Source: Stanieria sp964562685 (GTDB taxonomy: Bacteria > Cyanobacteriota > Cyanobacteriia > Cyanobacteriales > Xenococcaceae). From it: a stretch of DNA of 64,000 bases. The stretch covers positions 1-64,000 of the forward strand of contig CAZLUP010000018.1 of the NCBI GenBank assembly GCA_964562685.1, read 5' to 3'. Under the pieces are notes generated by a model, which made no database searches, was not told the origin of the DNA, and saw only the letters and a list, made by a program, of their open reading frames with translations. Position 1 is the stretch's first letter. Each line of letters begins with the position of its first letter. Positions 47,461 to 57,442 of this stretch are shown here, one piece after another. Both the position numbers and the translations under genes were made by a program.

Positions 47461-49602
47461 ATGAAATTAGATAATATTTACCAACTAATTCTCAACTCGT
47501 TGAACCAAATAAATATTAATGAACTAATAAACTGGAGTTTAGCAGCGTGGTTGTTGCTAATACTTGTTGGAATCAGTTTGTGGCAATACCATTTTCTTCA
47601 CCAACTTAATTATCTTCAGCAGAATCATGCAAAATTAAAAAAAGCTAACCAATCTTTGCAAGAAAATCAAGAATTACTAGATTTATTTTTTTCCCAATCG
47701 TTAGACGGGATTTTTCTAATGATGTTGGATGAGCCAATCCAGTGGGATGATACAGTTGATAAAGAAAAAGTTCTGGATTACGTTTTTGATCATCAACGCA
47801 TTACTAGAGTTAACCAGACCATGCTAGACCAGTATGGTGCTAGTCAAGAACAGCTCTTAAATTTAACTCCTCGTGATTTTTTTGCTCACGATTTAGTAGA
47901 AGGCAAACAAATATGGCGACGCTTTTTTGATGCTGGTCGATTACGTTGTGAAACCTTCGAGCGTAAGTTAGATCGTACCTCGATGTGGATTGAAGGAGAC
48001 TATATCTGTATTTATGATGCTCAAGGCAGAATTAAAGGACACTTTGGCATTCAGAGAGATGTTAGCGATCGCAAGCAACGTGAAATCGAGAGGAAAAAAA
48101 CTCAACAAGAGATCGAACAACTGAATCAAAAATTAATCACGGAAATTCAACAGCAAACTACAGCATTAAATCAAGCTAATCAACAATTACAAGAAGAAAT
48201 CACTAAATATCAACAAGCACAAGAACAATTAAGGTACGATGCACTTCACGATCATCTAACAGGTTTACCTAATCGTAATTTATTGATAGATCGCTTAGAA
48301 CATTTAATTGAACGTAATCAAAATCACCCCCAACAAAAATTTGCTGTACTTTTTTTAGATGTAGACCGTTTTAAAGTTATTAATGATAGTTTAGGTCATT
48401 TAGTTGGAGACCAATTACTTATTGCTTTAGCCCATCGACTACAACAATGTCCAAGACTCGGTGATACAATTGCTCGAATTGGTGGCGATGAATTTGTAAT
48501 TTTACTAGAAGAGCTAACTTGCATTAATGATGCCATCCAAGTTGCTCAAAGAATTCAGCAAGAATTAACCTTCCCCTTCAAACTAGAAAACTATGAAATT
48601 TTTATTTCAGTTAGTATTGGCATTAGTTTTAATTCAGAACTCTATACCGAACCAATCTATCTTTTACGAAATGCTGATTTAGCTATGTATTCTGCCAAAA
48701 CTAAAGGCAAAGCGTGCTACGAAATTTTTAGTCCGATCATGCATAATGTTGCCATGAAAAAATTGGCTTTGGAGAATCAGTTAAAAAGAGTACTGAGTAA
48801 AAAAGAGTTGGTTGTTTATTATCAACCAATTGTTGCTTTAGAAACTAATTCTTTAGTAGGCTTTGAAGCATTAGTTCGATGGCAAACTTCAGAACAAAAT
48901 TTAATTAGCCCTCAAGATTTTATTCCTTTAGCTGAACACATTGGCATAATTATTGACATCGATTTGTGGGTCTTAAGAGAAGCTTGTTTACAGTTGCGTT
49001 GTTGGCAAGAACAAGGTCTTGTCAATACTCCCTTGACTGTAGCTGTTAATCTTTCTGCCAAGCAATTTTCTCAACCTAATTTCATTGAACAAATTGATTG
49101 TATTCTGGCTGAAACTGGACTAGAAGGACAATATTTAAAGCTAGAAATTACTGAAAATGTTTTAATTGAAGATGCTGAATCAACTATAGAGATTTTTCTG
49201 CAATTACAACAGAGAAAAATTCAAATTTGCCTTGATGATTTTGGCACAGGTTACTCGTCATTAAGTTATTTACAATATTTTCCCATTAATAAAATCAAAA
49301 TTGACCGTTCTTTTGTTAGTCAGATGAATAATAATAGTTTAAATCATGCAATTGTTCGCGCGATGATGATGATTGCTCATGAATTAAACATAGAAGTAAT
49401 TGCTGAAGGAATAGAAACGGTAGAACAATTAAAATGTCTCAATTTATTAGGTTGTCAGTATGTACAAGGCTACTGGTTTTCTCCTCCTCAAAACAGTAAA
49501 AAGATCGAATTGTGGTTAGAAAATTTTATCCAGGATAATTTACTCAATTCTAATAACTGTTTAATTGCTAGCCAAGAAAATCAAAGCAATCTTGTCGCTT
49601 AA
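47461..49602 (+). CDS. Membrane-anchored PAS-GGDEF-EAL protein (cyclic-di-GMP enzyme)
   Basis: The 713-residue protein has one N-terminal membrane helix (about 25-42, LAAWLLLILVGISLW) and a coiled linker. A PAS domain (about 75-200) ends FGIQRDVSDRK. The GGDEF domain carries RIGGDEFVILL with the I-site RLGD five residues before it. The EAL domain carries EALVRW, LEITENVL and DDFGTGYSS. Active-site residues of both halves look intact, so it could make and break c-di-GMP. Signals are probably sensed by the PAS domain in the cytoplasm. It is monocistronic. Confidence 0.93.
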   Translation: MKLDNIYQLILNSLNQININELINWSLAAWLLLILVGISLWQYHFLHQLNYLQQNHAKLKKANQSLQENQELLDLFFSQSLDGIFLMMLDEPIQWDDTVDKEKVLDYVFDHQRITRVNQTMLDQYGASQEQLLNLTPRDFFAHDLVEGKQIWRRFFDAGRLRCETFERKLDRTSMWIEGDYICIYDAQGRIKGHFGIQRDVSDRKQREIERKKTQQEIEQLNQKLITEIQQQTTALNQANQQLQEEITKYQQAQEQLRYDALHDHLTGLPNRNLLIDRLEHLIERNQNHPQQKFAVLFLDVDRFKVINDSLGHLVGDQLLIALAHRLQQCPRLGDTIARIGGDEFVILLEELTCINDAIQVAQRIQQELTFPFKLENYEIFISVSIGISFNSELYTEPIYLLRNADLAMYSAKTKGKACYEIFSPIMHNVAMKKLALENQLKRVLSKKELVVYYQPIVALETNSLVGFEALVRWQTSEQNLISPQDFIPLAEHIGIIIDIDLWVLREACLQLRCWQEQGLVNTPLTVAVNLSAKQFSQPNFIEQIDCILAETGLEGQYLKLEITENVLIEDAESTIEIFLQLQQRKIQICLDDFGTGYSSLSYLQYFPINKIKIDRSFVSQMNNNSLNHAIVRAMMMIAHELNIEVIAEGIETVEQLKCLNLLGCQYVQGYWFSPPQNSKKIELWLENFIQDNLLNSNNCLIASQENQSNLVA

Positions 49603-49616
49603 ACTTGCTATTTTTA

Positions 49617-50447
49617 TTAGGTTTTGTGCAACGACTTAGATGTTAGTTGTTTATGAGATTGATCGAGACGGTCTAAAAAACAATTCTTTGCTAAAATCGC
49701 ATAAAGATCGGTTTGTGTCTCCAATAAACAAGCGTGTCCGCTATAAGGTAGCACTACCATATTTGCCTTGGGAATAAGATTGACTAATCGCTGCGCTTCT
49801 TCCAAGGAAGGTAATAAGCGATCGCTACCACCAGCTAGAATTAAGGTTGGTTGAGTTAAACGAGTTAACTGTTGTTCGTGACTACCAAAGTTTTGTAATA
49901 AAGATAAACGCCAACCAACTACCGAACGTGGGATCGATCTCATCGCCTTAAGTAAAGCGAGGCGTTCTGATTGAGCCATTCGGCTTAATTCAGCTAAAAA
50001 AGGCAAAAAACCTAGAGCAGAATAGCGATGAATTAAATCTGGAATTAAATTAGTTAAAATTCCCCCTAATCCTAACCAAGAACGTTGATAAAAAGAAGAA
50101 GCTGGATTAACTAAAATTAATTTGTGAATTAACTCTGGTGCAGCTAAAATTGTTTTGATTGCTAAACAACCGCCAAAAGATTCTCCACAAAGATAAACAG
50201 TCCGTTGAGGATTTCTAATTAATTCTTTTTGAATGAGCTTAATAGTTGCTTCGGTAAGTTTTTCCCAGCTACTCAAATCAGTGGGAGAAATATACAAACA
50301 ACGCAAATCGAAAACTTTAGCTAATTTTTCTGCTTGAACTGTTAATAATTCCCCCGTACAGTCCATGCCTGGTAAATAAACAAACAAAGGTAATTCAGGT
50401 TGAATTGGTTTTGGAGTTAAAAAACCGATATTTGAGCGATTGGTCAT
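49617..50447 (-). CDS. Alpha/beta hydrolase (thioesterase-like)
   Basis: The 276-residue protein has FVYLPGMDCTGELL (oxyanion region), the nucleophile Ser in CGESFGGCLA (about 88-97), the acid in LAGGSDRLLPS and the His in YSGHACLLET. The first loop has Met-Asp instead of the usual HG, seen in a cyanobacterial and plastid hydrolase group. There is no signal peptide. It is convergent with the GGDEF-EAL gene, with 14 bases between stops. The substrate is unknown. Confidence 0.8.
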   Translation of the reverse strand: MTNRSNIGFLTPKPIQPELPLFVYLPGMDCTGELLTVQAEKLAKVFDLRCLYISPTDLSSWEKLTEATIKLIQKELIRNPQRTVYLCGESFGGCLAIKTILAAPELIHKLILVNPASSFYQRSWLGLGGILTNLIPDLIHRYSALGFLPFLAELSRMAQSERLALLKAMRSIPRSVVGWRLSLLQNFGSHEQQLTRLTQPTLILAGGSDRLLPSLEEAQRLVNLIPKANMVVLPYSGHACLLETQTDLYAILAKNCFLDRLDQSHKQLTSKSLHKT

Positions 50448-51031
50448 TAGGTACTAGAAGAGGAAAAATTAAGTATCAATACTTATTATCCTGTTGATTG
50501 CTATTTTTTTAGCTCTATCCTACTCTAAGTTAATCAAATAAACCAATGACCGTTGCTGAATTGAAGGTATCTCTCAAAGTACCGCGATCGCTATAAATTA
50601 AACTGCTAGTTCCAATAAAAATATGCACCGCTCTCCATTAAAACATTGCTAGTAAAATTAAGTTATTTTTACTGTATTTCGTTACAATTCAACTAATCAA
50701 AATCTTTCCCGAGCTTCTAAAGCTTCTGTGAGTTCAAGATTTTAAGATAATTTTAATATTTGTAAATTTTCTCAAGTCTATTTTGAGGCTAGAACCATCA
50801 GTTTAACAAAATCAATGGTTTTTTCCAGAGATTGTGTTAAATAAATCAACAAAGTATTAAGTATTTCTCCCAGCTTATTCAGGCGATAGCTGTTGTAATT
50901 AATACTGTTAAGAATAAAGCCAGAAACTGGGAGGCTAACTATGTCAGCTTACATCTAGAATAATTATTCGAGTCCAATTAGACTGTAACATTACTTTTTG
51001 GACTAAAGCACTGATTCAAGCATAAATTTCA
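50448..51031. other. Gap between the hydrolase and metG, with a possible small gene
   Basis: The only coding-like element is a short frame on the minus strand (50530-50628). The remainder is AT-rich, with no recognisable RNA or leader structure for metG. Confidence 0.35.
50530..50628 (-). CDS. Candidate 32-residue small protein
   Basis: On the minus strand a GTG at 50628, preceded by GGAGAGCG, opens a frame reading VHIFIGTSSLIYSDRGTLRD then TFNSATVIGLFD and a stop. A HIP1 palindrome lies inside, as in many genes here, and the composition looks protein-like. I know no family for it. It could also be the tail of a decayed gene. Confidence 0.3.
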   Translation of the reverse strand: MHIFIGTSSLIYSDRGTLRDTFNSATVIGLFD

Positions 51032-52615
51032 ATGAAAGATCGTTTTAAATTTGCTTTAACTACTCCTCTTTATTACGTTAACGATGTTCCTCACATTGGT
51101 AGTGCTTACACTACGATGATTGCTGATGTAATTGCTCGCTATCAACGTTTACAAGGGAACTCTGTCCTACTAATTACAGGAACAGATGAACACGGGCAAA
51201 AAATCCAGCGAACAGCAGCCGAACAGGGATTAGAGCCTCAAGTACATTGCGATCGCATTGTAGCTAGTTTTCAGTCTCTTTGGGAAAAACTCAATATTCA
51301 ATACGATCGCTTTAGTCGGACTACTTCCGTGCGTCATCAAGCGATCGTCAAGGAGTTTTTTGAGCGAGTTTGGCAGAAAGGAGATATTTATCTAGACCGA
51401 CAACAGGGTTGGTACTGTGTCTCTTGTGAAGAGTTTAAAGAAGAAAGAGAGCTACTCGAAGGAGGTTTTTGTCCTCTTCATCCCAACAAACAAGTAGAAT
51501 GGCGTGATGAAGAAAATTATTTTTTCAAACTATCTCAATATCAAACTCAACTAGAAACTCTCTATGCAGACAAACCTGAGTTTATCCAACCAGAAAGTCG
51601 TCGCAACGAAGTATTAAACTTTGTTAGTCAAGGATTAAAAGATTTTTCCATTTCCCGTGTTAATTTAGATTGGGGTTTTCCTCTACCCAGCGATCCCAAC
51701 CATACGATTTATGTGTGGTTCGATGCTTTGTTGGGTTATGTGACGGCTTTATTAGAGCCAGAACAAGAACCTACTTTAGCTAACGCTTTATCTCAATGGT
51801 GGCCCATTAACCTGCATCTAATTGGTAAAGATATTTTGCGTTTTCATGCAGTTTATTGGCCCGCAATGTTGATGTCTGCCGAATTACCTTTACCAAAACA
51901 AGTATTCGGTCATGGTTTTCTCACCAAAGACGGCAAAAAAATGAGTAAAACTCTTGGCAATACGGTCGACCCATTTGCCTTAGTTAATAAATATAGTTCG
52001 GATGCTGTCCGCTATTACTTTGTCAAAGGAATTGATTTTGGCAAAGATGGGGATTTTAATGAAACTCGGTTTGTAGAACTGCTTAATGCTGATTTAGCAG
52101 ATAATTTGGGTAATTTACTCAATCGTACTTTGGGTATGTTGAAAAAGTACTGTCAAAGTAATGGTCCTCAACTTACCGAAGCTGACTTAGACTTAGAACA
52201 TCCCTTAAAAAAAATTGGTACGGGTTTAAGCGATCGCGTTTGTCAAGCCTACGAAGCCTTGCAGTTTAGTCAAGCTTGTGAAGAAATCTTTAATTTAATT
52301 AGAGCAAGTAACAAACATATTGATGAGTCTGCACCTTGGAGTTTATATAAACAAGGTAAACAAAACGAAGTAGAACAGATCTTGTATGCTGTTCTAGAAT
52401 CAGTTAGACTATCAGCTTATTTATTATCCCCAATTATTCCGAATCTTAGTAACGATATTTATCAACAATTAGGATTTTCCTTTGATTTTAATCATAAAAC
52501 ACCCAATTTATCGGCTGACATTTTAAAACAGCATTCTCAGTGGGGAAAGCTTACTGCAAATCAAAATTTAAGTAAAGCTCGTCCCATTTTTTCCAAGCTA
52601 GAATTACCGTCATAA
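51032..52615 (+). CDS. metG: Methionyl-tRNA synthetase
   Basis: This class I synthetase charges tRNA-Met and initiator tRNA. The HIGH-type motif is YYVNDVPHIGSAYTTM (about 14-29). A single zinc knuckle has CVSC and, 18 residues later, CPLH, the C-C-C-H pattern of the one-zinc type. The KMSKS loop is DGKKMSKTLGNTVDP. At 527 residues it lacks the C-terminal tRNA-binding domain found in longer enzymes, as is usual in cyanobacteria. It is followed by the NYN and lptC genes on the same strand. Confidence 0.96.
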   Translation: MKDRFKFALTTPLYYVNDVPHIGSAYTTMIADVIARYQRLQGNSVLLITGTDEHGQKIQRTAAEQGLEPQVHCDRIVASFQSLWEKLNIQYDRFSRTTSVRHQAIVKEFFERVWQKGDIYLDRQQGWYCVSCEEFKEERELLEGGFCPLHPNKQVEWRDEENYFFKLSQYQTQLETLYADKPEFIQPESRRNEVLNFVSQGLKDFSISRVNLDWGFPLPSDPNHTIYVWFDALLGYVTALLEPEQEPTLANALSQWWPINLHLIGKDILRFHAVYWPAMLMSAELPLPKQVFGHGFLTKDGKKMSKTLGNTVDPFALVNKYSSDAVRYYFVKGIDFGKDGDFNETRFVELLNADLADNLGNLLNRTLGMLKKYCQSNGPQLTEADLDLEHPLKKIGTGLSDRVCQAYEALQFSQACEEIFNLIRASNKHIDESAPWSLYKQGKQNEVEQILYAVLESVRLSAYLLSPIIPNLSNDIYQQLGFSFDFNHKTPNLSADILKQHSQWGKLTANQNLSKARPIFSKLELPS

Positions 52616-52717
52616 AATTGATTGTAACCAACCAATCAATTCAACGAAACATCGTTATCAAGGGGGGTAATTCAACTAATAAAATAACTATTTTCATAAA
52701 AAAGAGGCATTAAAAAA

Positions 52718-53326
52718 ATGTTAGATAATTTCGAGAGCGACCCAATTTTTACCCCGGAACAAATATTAGAAAATCGGGGTCGCGTTGCCATCTTTATTGA
52801 TGGTTCAAATTTATTTTATGCAGCACTACAGTTAGGCATTGAGATTGATTACAGTAAATTACTCTTTCGTTTAACTGGAGGTTCGAGGTTATTACGTTCT
52901 TTTTTCTATACAGGTGTAGATCGAACTAATGAAAAGCAACAAGGGTTTTTACTCTGGATGCGTCGCAATGGTTATCGAGTTATTGCTAAAGACTTAGTTC
53001 AGCTTCCCGATGGCTCGAAAAAAGCCAATTTAGATGTAGAAATTGCAGTCGATATGATGGCATTAGTAGGAGCGTATGATACCGCAATTTTAGTAAGTGG
53101 GGATGGAGATCTCGCCTATGCCGTCGATGCGGTCAGTTATCGAGGTGCTAGAGTAGAAGTAGTCAGTTTACGTTCAATGACTAGCGATAGTTTAATTAAT
53201 GTGGCTGATCGCTATATCGATCTAGACCAAATTAAAGAAGATATTCAAAAAAATACTAAACTTCATGAACCATTACGTAGTTTTTCTGGCTTTAGTCTCT
53301 TAGATGAGGAAAAATCCGCTCAATAA
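52718..53326 (+). CDS. LabA-like NYN domain protein (DUF88)
   Basis: The 202-residue protein has the NYN nuclease fold of the LabA/LalA family. Acidic residues are in VAIFIDGSNLFYA (about 23-35), NLDVEIAVDMMAL (about 107-119) and VSGDGDLAYAVDAV (about 128-141). In Synechococcus, LabA affects circadian gene expression; biochemical activity is presumed ribonuclease-like. The start at 52718 follows a purine-rich AAAAAGAGG tract. The 3' end overlaps lptC by 23 bases, so the two are coupled. Confidence 0.88.
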   Translation: MLDNFESDPIFTPEQILENRGRVAIFIDGSNLFYAALQLGIEIDYSKLLFRLTGGSRLLRSFFYTGVDRTNEKQQGFLLWMRRNGYRVIAKDLVQLPDGSKKANLDVEIAVDMMALVGAYDTAILVSGDGDLAYAVDAVSYRGARVEVVSLRSMTSDSLINVADRYIDLDQIKEDIQKNTKLHEPLRSFSGFSLLDEEKSAQ

Positions 53327-54491
53327 TCGGCAAATAATCGGGGGAAAAACTTTTCGTCTGGGTTTTTGGCTCGTTGGTGTTTTGTTATTATATTTGACTG
53401 GTTGTCGATCACACTCTCCGCCAAAGACTCAGCAATCAATAGAAACTAAATCCCCCGTTTCTGCTCATTCTGAGACTCGTCTGGTTTTAAATAATGCCGT
53501 CTTGGAACAATCTAATGTCGAAGGTGGCACTTTATGGAAACTAAAAGCAGAAAATACGGTTTACAGTGACGACCAGAAAATTGCTTATTTAGACCAAGTA
53601 ACTGGTAATTTACTCCAAAATAACCAGCTTATTTTGCAGTTGAGTGGTAAAAAAGCCGAAGTTCAAGATAATGGCGCAATTATTTTTCTTCGAGATGAAG
53701 TAATTGTTACGGATCCTCGGAATGGTGCAATTTTGAGAAGTGATGAGATCGAATGGCGACCAAAAGAAAATCTTTTGATTGTCCGTAAGAATTTGACCGG
53801 GACTCATCCTCAATTGTCTATTACGGCTGAAGAGGGCAAGTATTATACTGATACTTCAACTTTGGAACTACAACGTAATATCATTGCAAATACTCAAGAG
53901 CCTCCTTTGCAATTAAAAACTGAGCATCTTAAGTGGCAAATTCCTCAGCAACAAATTTTTAGCGACCGCAATTTAGAGATCGTTTGTTATCAAGGAGAAA
54001 ATGTAACGGATCGCCTAGTTGCAGACAAAGGGGAAGTAGATTTAGCCAAAAAGACGATTACTTTACATAACAATATTGAATTATTTTCGCTCAAACCCCA
54101 ATTACAAATTGCTACTAATTTTATTAGTTGGAATTATAAAACTCGAATTATTAATACCAATCAACCAATTCAAATTCTTGAACGTCAACGTCAATTAACT
54201 GTAACGGGAAATCAAGGGGAAATCGATCTACAACAGCAAGTTGCTCGTTTAGATAATGGTGTTAAAGGAATTAATCCTAGCAAACAATCTGAGTTGTATG
54301 CTCGTCAATTAATCTGGAATATTGCTACAGAAACAGTTGAAGCAATTGGCAATGTTATTTATGAACAAACCAACCCTCAAATGAATTTAACTGGAGATCG
54401 TGCAGTAGGGAAACTAACCGAAAATAAAATAGTTGTTAGTAGTGATAACCAAACCAAAAAACAAGTAACTTCAGTTATTAGCGATCGCTAA
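53304..54491 (+). CDS. lptC: LptC-like lipopolysaccharide transport protein (lipoprotein)
   Basis: The 395-residue protein starts with a signal ending in the lipobox LTGC (Cys about 34). The body contains repeated beta-jellyroll strands of the LptC/OstA type (for example LWKLKAENTVYSDDQKIAYL and GAILRSDEIEWRPKENLLIV). It is about twice the length of enterobacterial LptC, as I know for cyanobacterial forms. It would carry lipopolysaccharide from the inner-membrane exporter towards the outer membrane. The ATG lies inside the labA-like gene, 23 bases before its stop. Confidence 0.85.
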   Translation: MRKNPLNNRQIIGGKTFRLGFWLVGVLLLYLTGCRSHSPPKTQQSIETKSPVSAHSETRLVLNNAVLEQSNVEGGTLWKLKAENTVYSDDQKIAYLDQVTGNLLQNNQLILQLSGKKAEVQDNGAIIFLRDEVIVTDPRNGAILRSDEIEWRPKENLLIVRKNLTGTHPQLSITAEEGKYYTDTSTLELQRNIIANTQEPPLQLKTEHLKWQIPQQQIFSDRNLEIVCYQGENVTDRLVADKGEVDLAKKTITLHNNIELFSLKPQLQIATNFISWNYKTRIINTNQPIQILERQRQLTVTGNQGEIDLQQQVARLDNGVKGINPSKQSELYARQLIWNIATETVEAIGNVIYEQTNPQMNLTGDRAVGKLTENKIVVSSDNQTKKQVTSVISDR

Positions 54492-54552
54492 TATTTTGAG
54501 GGATTAATTTATAGTTATCCTTAAATTGATGAACTAAATTTTATTTAACATC

Positions 54553-54584
54553 AATAAAAAAAACGAGGTCTTGATTGTACCTCA
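54553..54584 (-). terminator. Intrinsic terminator of the DUF2605-DUF2973 gene pair
   Basis: On the minus strand GAGGT pairs with ACCTC around a 9-base loop, followed by G and nine T's (plus-strand A-run near 54555-54563). It lies about 80 bases after the DUF2973 stop and fits a rho-independent terminator. Confidence 0.65.
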
Positions 54585-54604
54585 TTAAGCGTAAAAACCG
54601 CTAC

Positions 54605-54643
54605 AGCATTTCTATTTGAGTTGGAAAATCGAACAGAAATGCT
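54605..54643. repeat. Perfect 9-base inverted repeat between convergent genes
   Basis: AGCATTTCT (54605-54613) and AGAAATGCT (54635-54643) flank a 21-base loop in the gap between lptC and the DUF2973 gene. No T-run follows on either strand, so the role is unclear. Confidence 0.45.
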
Positions 54644-54662
54644 TGTCGACTTTTGTAATTTA

Positions 54663-54986
54663 TTATTCTTCCAAATCAGATTTATTAGGAGAAGAATTAT
54701 AAATCGAATCTAGTTGCTGACGAGCATCTTCTACCGAAACAGAACGCATTACTAATAAAGGTTCGTTAATAACTTTACCTTGTTCGTCCAACAATTCTGG
54801 ATGAAGTGGCTTTTTAGTAACTTGATTAGTTTTGGCTCGACTTCTGTTTTGAGAATTATGAGCAGAAACATGATTAGGATACATTCTTTGACTTTCTGCA
54901 CTCAAATTAATTAAACTACGAATTAAATTCGCAATTGCCAAAAAAGCTACGATTGTAAAAGCAAAAATGTATATTAGTTGTAACAT
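54663..54986 (-). CDS. DUF2973 family small membrane protein
   Basis: The 107-residue protein has a single N-terminal membrane helix (about 3-24, LIYIFAFTIVAFLAIANLIRS). An Asn/Ser-rich linker and a soluble tail follow, with HPELLDEQGKVINEPLLVMR, the part I associate with DUF2973. This is a cyanobacteria-specific family of unknown function. It lies 68 bases after the DUF2605 gene on the same strand and ahead of a strong terminator, so the two form a small operon. Confidence 0.75.
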   Translation of the reverse strand: MLQLIYIFAFTIVAFLAIANLIRSLINLSAESQRMYPNHVSAHNSQNRSRAKTNQVTKKPLHPELLDEQGKVINEPLLVMRSVSVEDARQQLDSIYNSSPNKSDLEE

Positions 54987-55054
54987 AACACTTTCCCCCC
55001 AAAAATAAACAAATTACTCTACTTTTTAACTACATTTTTTAACTAAATTGATGA

Positions 55055-55372
55055 CTAAAAATGAGAATCTTGAGCTTTAAGTTCGCGCCATCTTCTCGCT
55101 ACATCCCAACATTGAGCAACTAGATGATGCCAAGGAACTAGCATACGAGACTCTATTCCAGCTTGACCTCCAGTAGCTTTAAATAACATTTGGGCAGTAC
55201 TAACCTCTTGTTGACATTTCTTGACTTGTTCCAGTAATTGGGCTTGTTCTTGAACTGTAAAAAAAGATAATCTCTCTGATTCTAATAAAGAACGCGATCG
55301 CGCAAACCAATATTGAAAATCTTCTAGAAGAGGTTCGAGAACTGTTTTGAGCAATTCTTGTTCTGAAGACAT
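55055..55372 (-). CDS. DUF2605 family protein
   Basis: The 105-residue protein is a cyanobacterial DUF2605 domain over its whole length. It starts SSEQELLKTVLEPLLEDFQY and contains a central FKATGGQAGIESRMLVPWHH region. It is all-helical and soluble. No function is known. It is the first gene of a two-gene operon with the DUF2973 gene, divergent from thrS with a 173-base gap. Confidence 0.78.
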   Translation of the reverse strand: MSSEQELLKTVLEPLLEDFQYWFARSRSLLESERLSFFTVQEQAQLLEQVKKCQQEVSTAQMLFKATGGQAGIESRMLVPWHHLVAQCWDVARRWRELKAQDSHF

Positions 55373-55545
55373 AGATTTTAAAATAGCTTGTTATCTCACT
55401 ACATATATTAGCGTTTTTTACATATCTTAATAAAATGTTTGATTATCTTAATTATTAAGTTCACAATTCAAAGGCTTAGTAACACCAGTATCATAGAAAG
55501 AAATAAGACTTATAGCTGTTAGTAAAATCAAAAGAGTTAATTTGC

Positions 55546-57372
55546 ATGGTTAAACAGCCGATGCCCACCGCAGAAGAATCCAATCTCATTAAATTACCGC
55601 GTACGAGCGAATCAGAAAATCTCAAGAAAATCCGCCACACAACCTCTCACATCATGGCAATGGCGGTGCAGAAGCTGTTTCCGAAAACCCAAGTAACCAT
55701 TGGTCCTTGGACAGAAAATGGTTTTTATTACGATTTTGATAGTCCCGAACCTTTTACGGATCAAGATTTAAAAGCAATTAAGAAAGAGATGATCAAGATC
55801 ATCAATCAAAAATTGCCAGTCATTCGGGAAGAAGTAAGTAGAGAAGAAGCCAAAAGGCGCATTGAAGAGTTAGGCGAACCCTATAAACTAGAAATCCTGG
55901 AAGGCATTCAAGAACCGATTATCCTTTACCATTTAGGCAATAGATGGTGGGATTTGTGTGCTGGCCCTCATGTGGAAAGTACTGCCGAGATCAATCCTAA
56001 AGCGATTGACTTAGAAAGTGTAGCGGGTGCTTATTGGCGTGGAGATGAAACCAAAGCCCAACTACAACGGATTTATGGTACAGCTTGGGAAACTCCCGAA
56101 CAGTTAGCCGAATACAAAAGGCGTAAAGAAGAAGCCTTACGCAGGGATCATCGTAAGTTAGGTAAAGAATTAGGACTATTTATTTTTGCTGATTCTGTTG
56201 GTCCCGGTTTACCTTTATGGACTCCTAAAGGAACAATATTGCGATCGCAGTTGGAAGATTTTCTCAAACAAGAACAAATTAAACGGGGTTATCTTCCTGT
56301 AGTAACACCCCATATTGGTCGAGTAGAGTTATTTAAAACCTCTGGACATTGGCAAAAATACAGAGAAGACTTGTTTCCGATGATGGCAGAAAATGAGGAA
56401 GCAGCCAAGCTTGAACAGGGATTTGTTCTTAAAGCAATGAATTGTCCTTTTCACGTTCAGATTTACAAAAGTCAATTGCGTTCTTATCGGGAATTGCCTA
56501 TGCGACTAGCTGAATTTGGTACAGTTTATCGTTATGAACAATCAGGAGAATTAGGCGGATTAACAAGAGTCAGAGGTTTTACTCAAGATGATGCTCATTT
56601 ATTTGTTACTCCAACCCAATTAGAGGAAGAATTTCTCAAGGTTGTAGATTTGATCTTATCAACGATTAAAGCTTTAAAACTAGATAAGAATTTTAGAGCA
56701 AGATTGAGCTTCCGCGATCGAGAGTCAGATAAATATATCGGTTCTGACGAGGCTTGGAATAAAGCAGAAAATGCGATCCGACGTGCGGTTGAAACTTTGG
56801 GAATGAAGTATTTTGAAGCACCAGGAGAAGCTGCTTTTTATGGACCAAAACTTGATTTTATCGTTCACGATGCCTTAGAAAGAGAATGGCAATTAGGAAC
56901 GGTACAGGTAGATTATAATTTGCCTGAAAGATTCGATTTAGAATACATTGCGGAAGATGGCTCTCGTCAACGTCCAGTCATGATTCACCGCGCACCTTTT
57001 GGTTCTTTAGAAAGGTTGATTGGTATTCTGATTGAAGAGTATGCTGGTGACTTTCCTTTATGGTTAGCACCAACTCAAATTCGTTTACTACCTGTAAGCG
57101 ATAGTCACATGGACTTCGTACAACAAGTAACAGCTAAAATGCTAGCAGCAGGAATCAGGGCAGAAGCCGATACTAGTAGAGAACGCTTGGGTAAAATGAT
57201 CCGTAATGCCGAAACTCAAAAAATTCCTGTGATGGCAGTAATCGGAGATAAAGAAGTAGAAGGAAACGCTTTAAATATCCGTACTCGTGCGTCGGGAGAA
57301 CTAGGAGCAATTCCGGTGGCAGAAGTAATCAATAAGTTAACTGAAGCTATTTCTTCGCACGATAATTTTTAA
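55546..57372 (+). CDS. thrS: Threonyl-tRNA synthetase
   Basis: This class II synthetase charges tRNA-Thr and edits serine. The editing domain starts at about residue 30 with HTTSHIMAMAV. The catalytic core has the zinc ligand Cys in KAMNCPFHVQIY and motif 2 in RVRGFTQDDAHLF. Motif 3 is in APFGSLERLIGIL. The C-terminal anticodon domain spans about 505-605. At 608 residues it lacks the N-terminal TGS domain of the 642-residue E. coli enzyme, as in other cyanobacteria. A hairpin terminator follows. Confidence 0.96.
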   Translation: MVKQPMPTAEESNLIKLPRTSESENLKKIRHTTSHIMAMAVQKLFPKTQVTIGPWTENGFYYDFDSPEPFTDQDLKAIKKEMIKIINQKLPVIREEVSREEAKRRIEELGEPYKLEILEGIQEPIILYHLGNRWWDLCAGPHVESTAEINPKAIDLESVAGAYWRGDETKAQLQRIYGTAWETPEQLAEYKRRKEEALRRDHRKLGKELGLFIFADSVGPGLPLWTPKGTILRSQLEDFLKQEQIKRGYLPVVTPHIGRVELFKTSGHWQKYREDLFPMMAENEEAAKLEQGFVLKAMNCPFHVQIYKSQLRSYRELPMRLAEFGTVYRYEQSGELGGLTRVRGFTQDDAHLFVTPTQLEEEFLKVVDLILSTIKALKLDKNFRARLSFRDRESDKYIGSDEAWNKAENAIRRAVETLGMKYFEAPGEAAFYGPKLDFIVHDALEREWQLGTVQVDYNLPERFDLEYIAEDGSRQRPVMIHRAPFGSLERLIGILIEEYAGDFPLWLAPTQIRLLPVSDSHMDFVQQVTAKMLAAGIRAEADTSRERLGKMIRNAETQKIPVMAVIGDKEVEGNALNIRTRASGELGAIPVAEVINKLTEAISSHDNF

Positions 57373-57401
57373 TATTTACTCAATTTTAATTTTTAATTAT
57401 T

Positions 57402-57442
57402 AACCCGTCTCTTTGATTTAAAAAATCTGGATGGGTTTTTTT
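57402..57442 (+). terminator. Intrinsic terminator of thrS
   Basis: AACCCGTC pairs with GGATGGGTT (one mismatch) across an AT-rich loop, followed by seven T's. It ends about 70 bases after the thrS stop codon. Confidence 0.7.
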
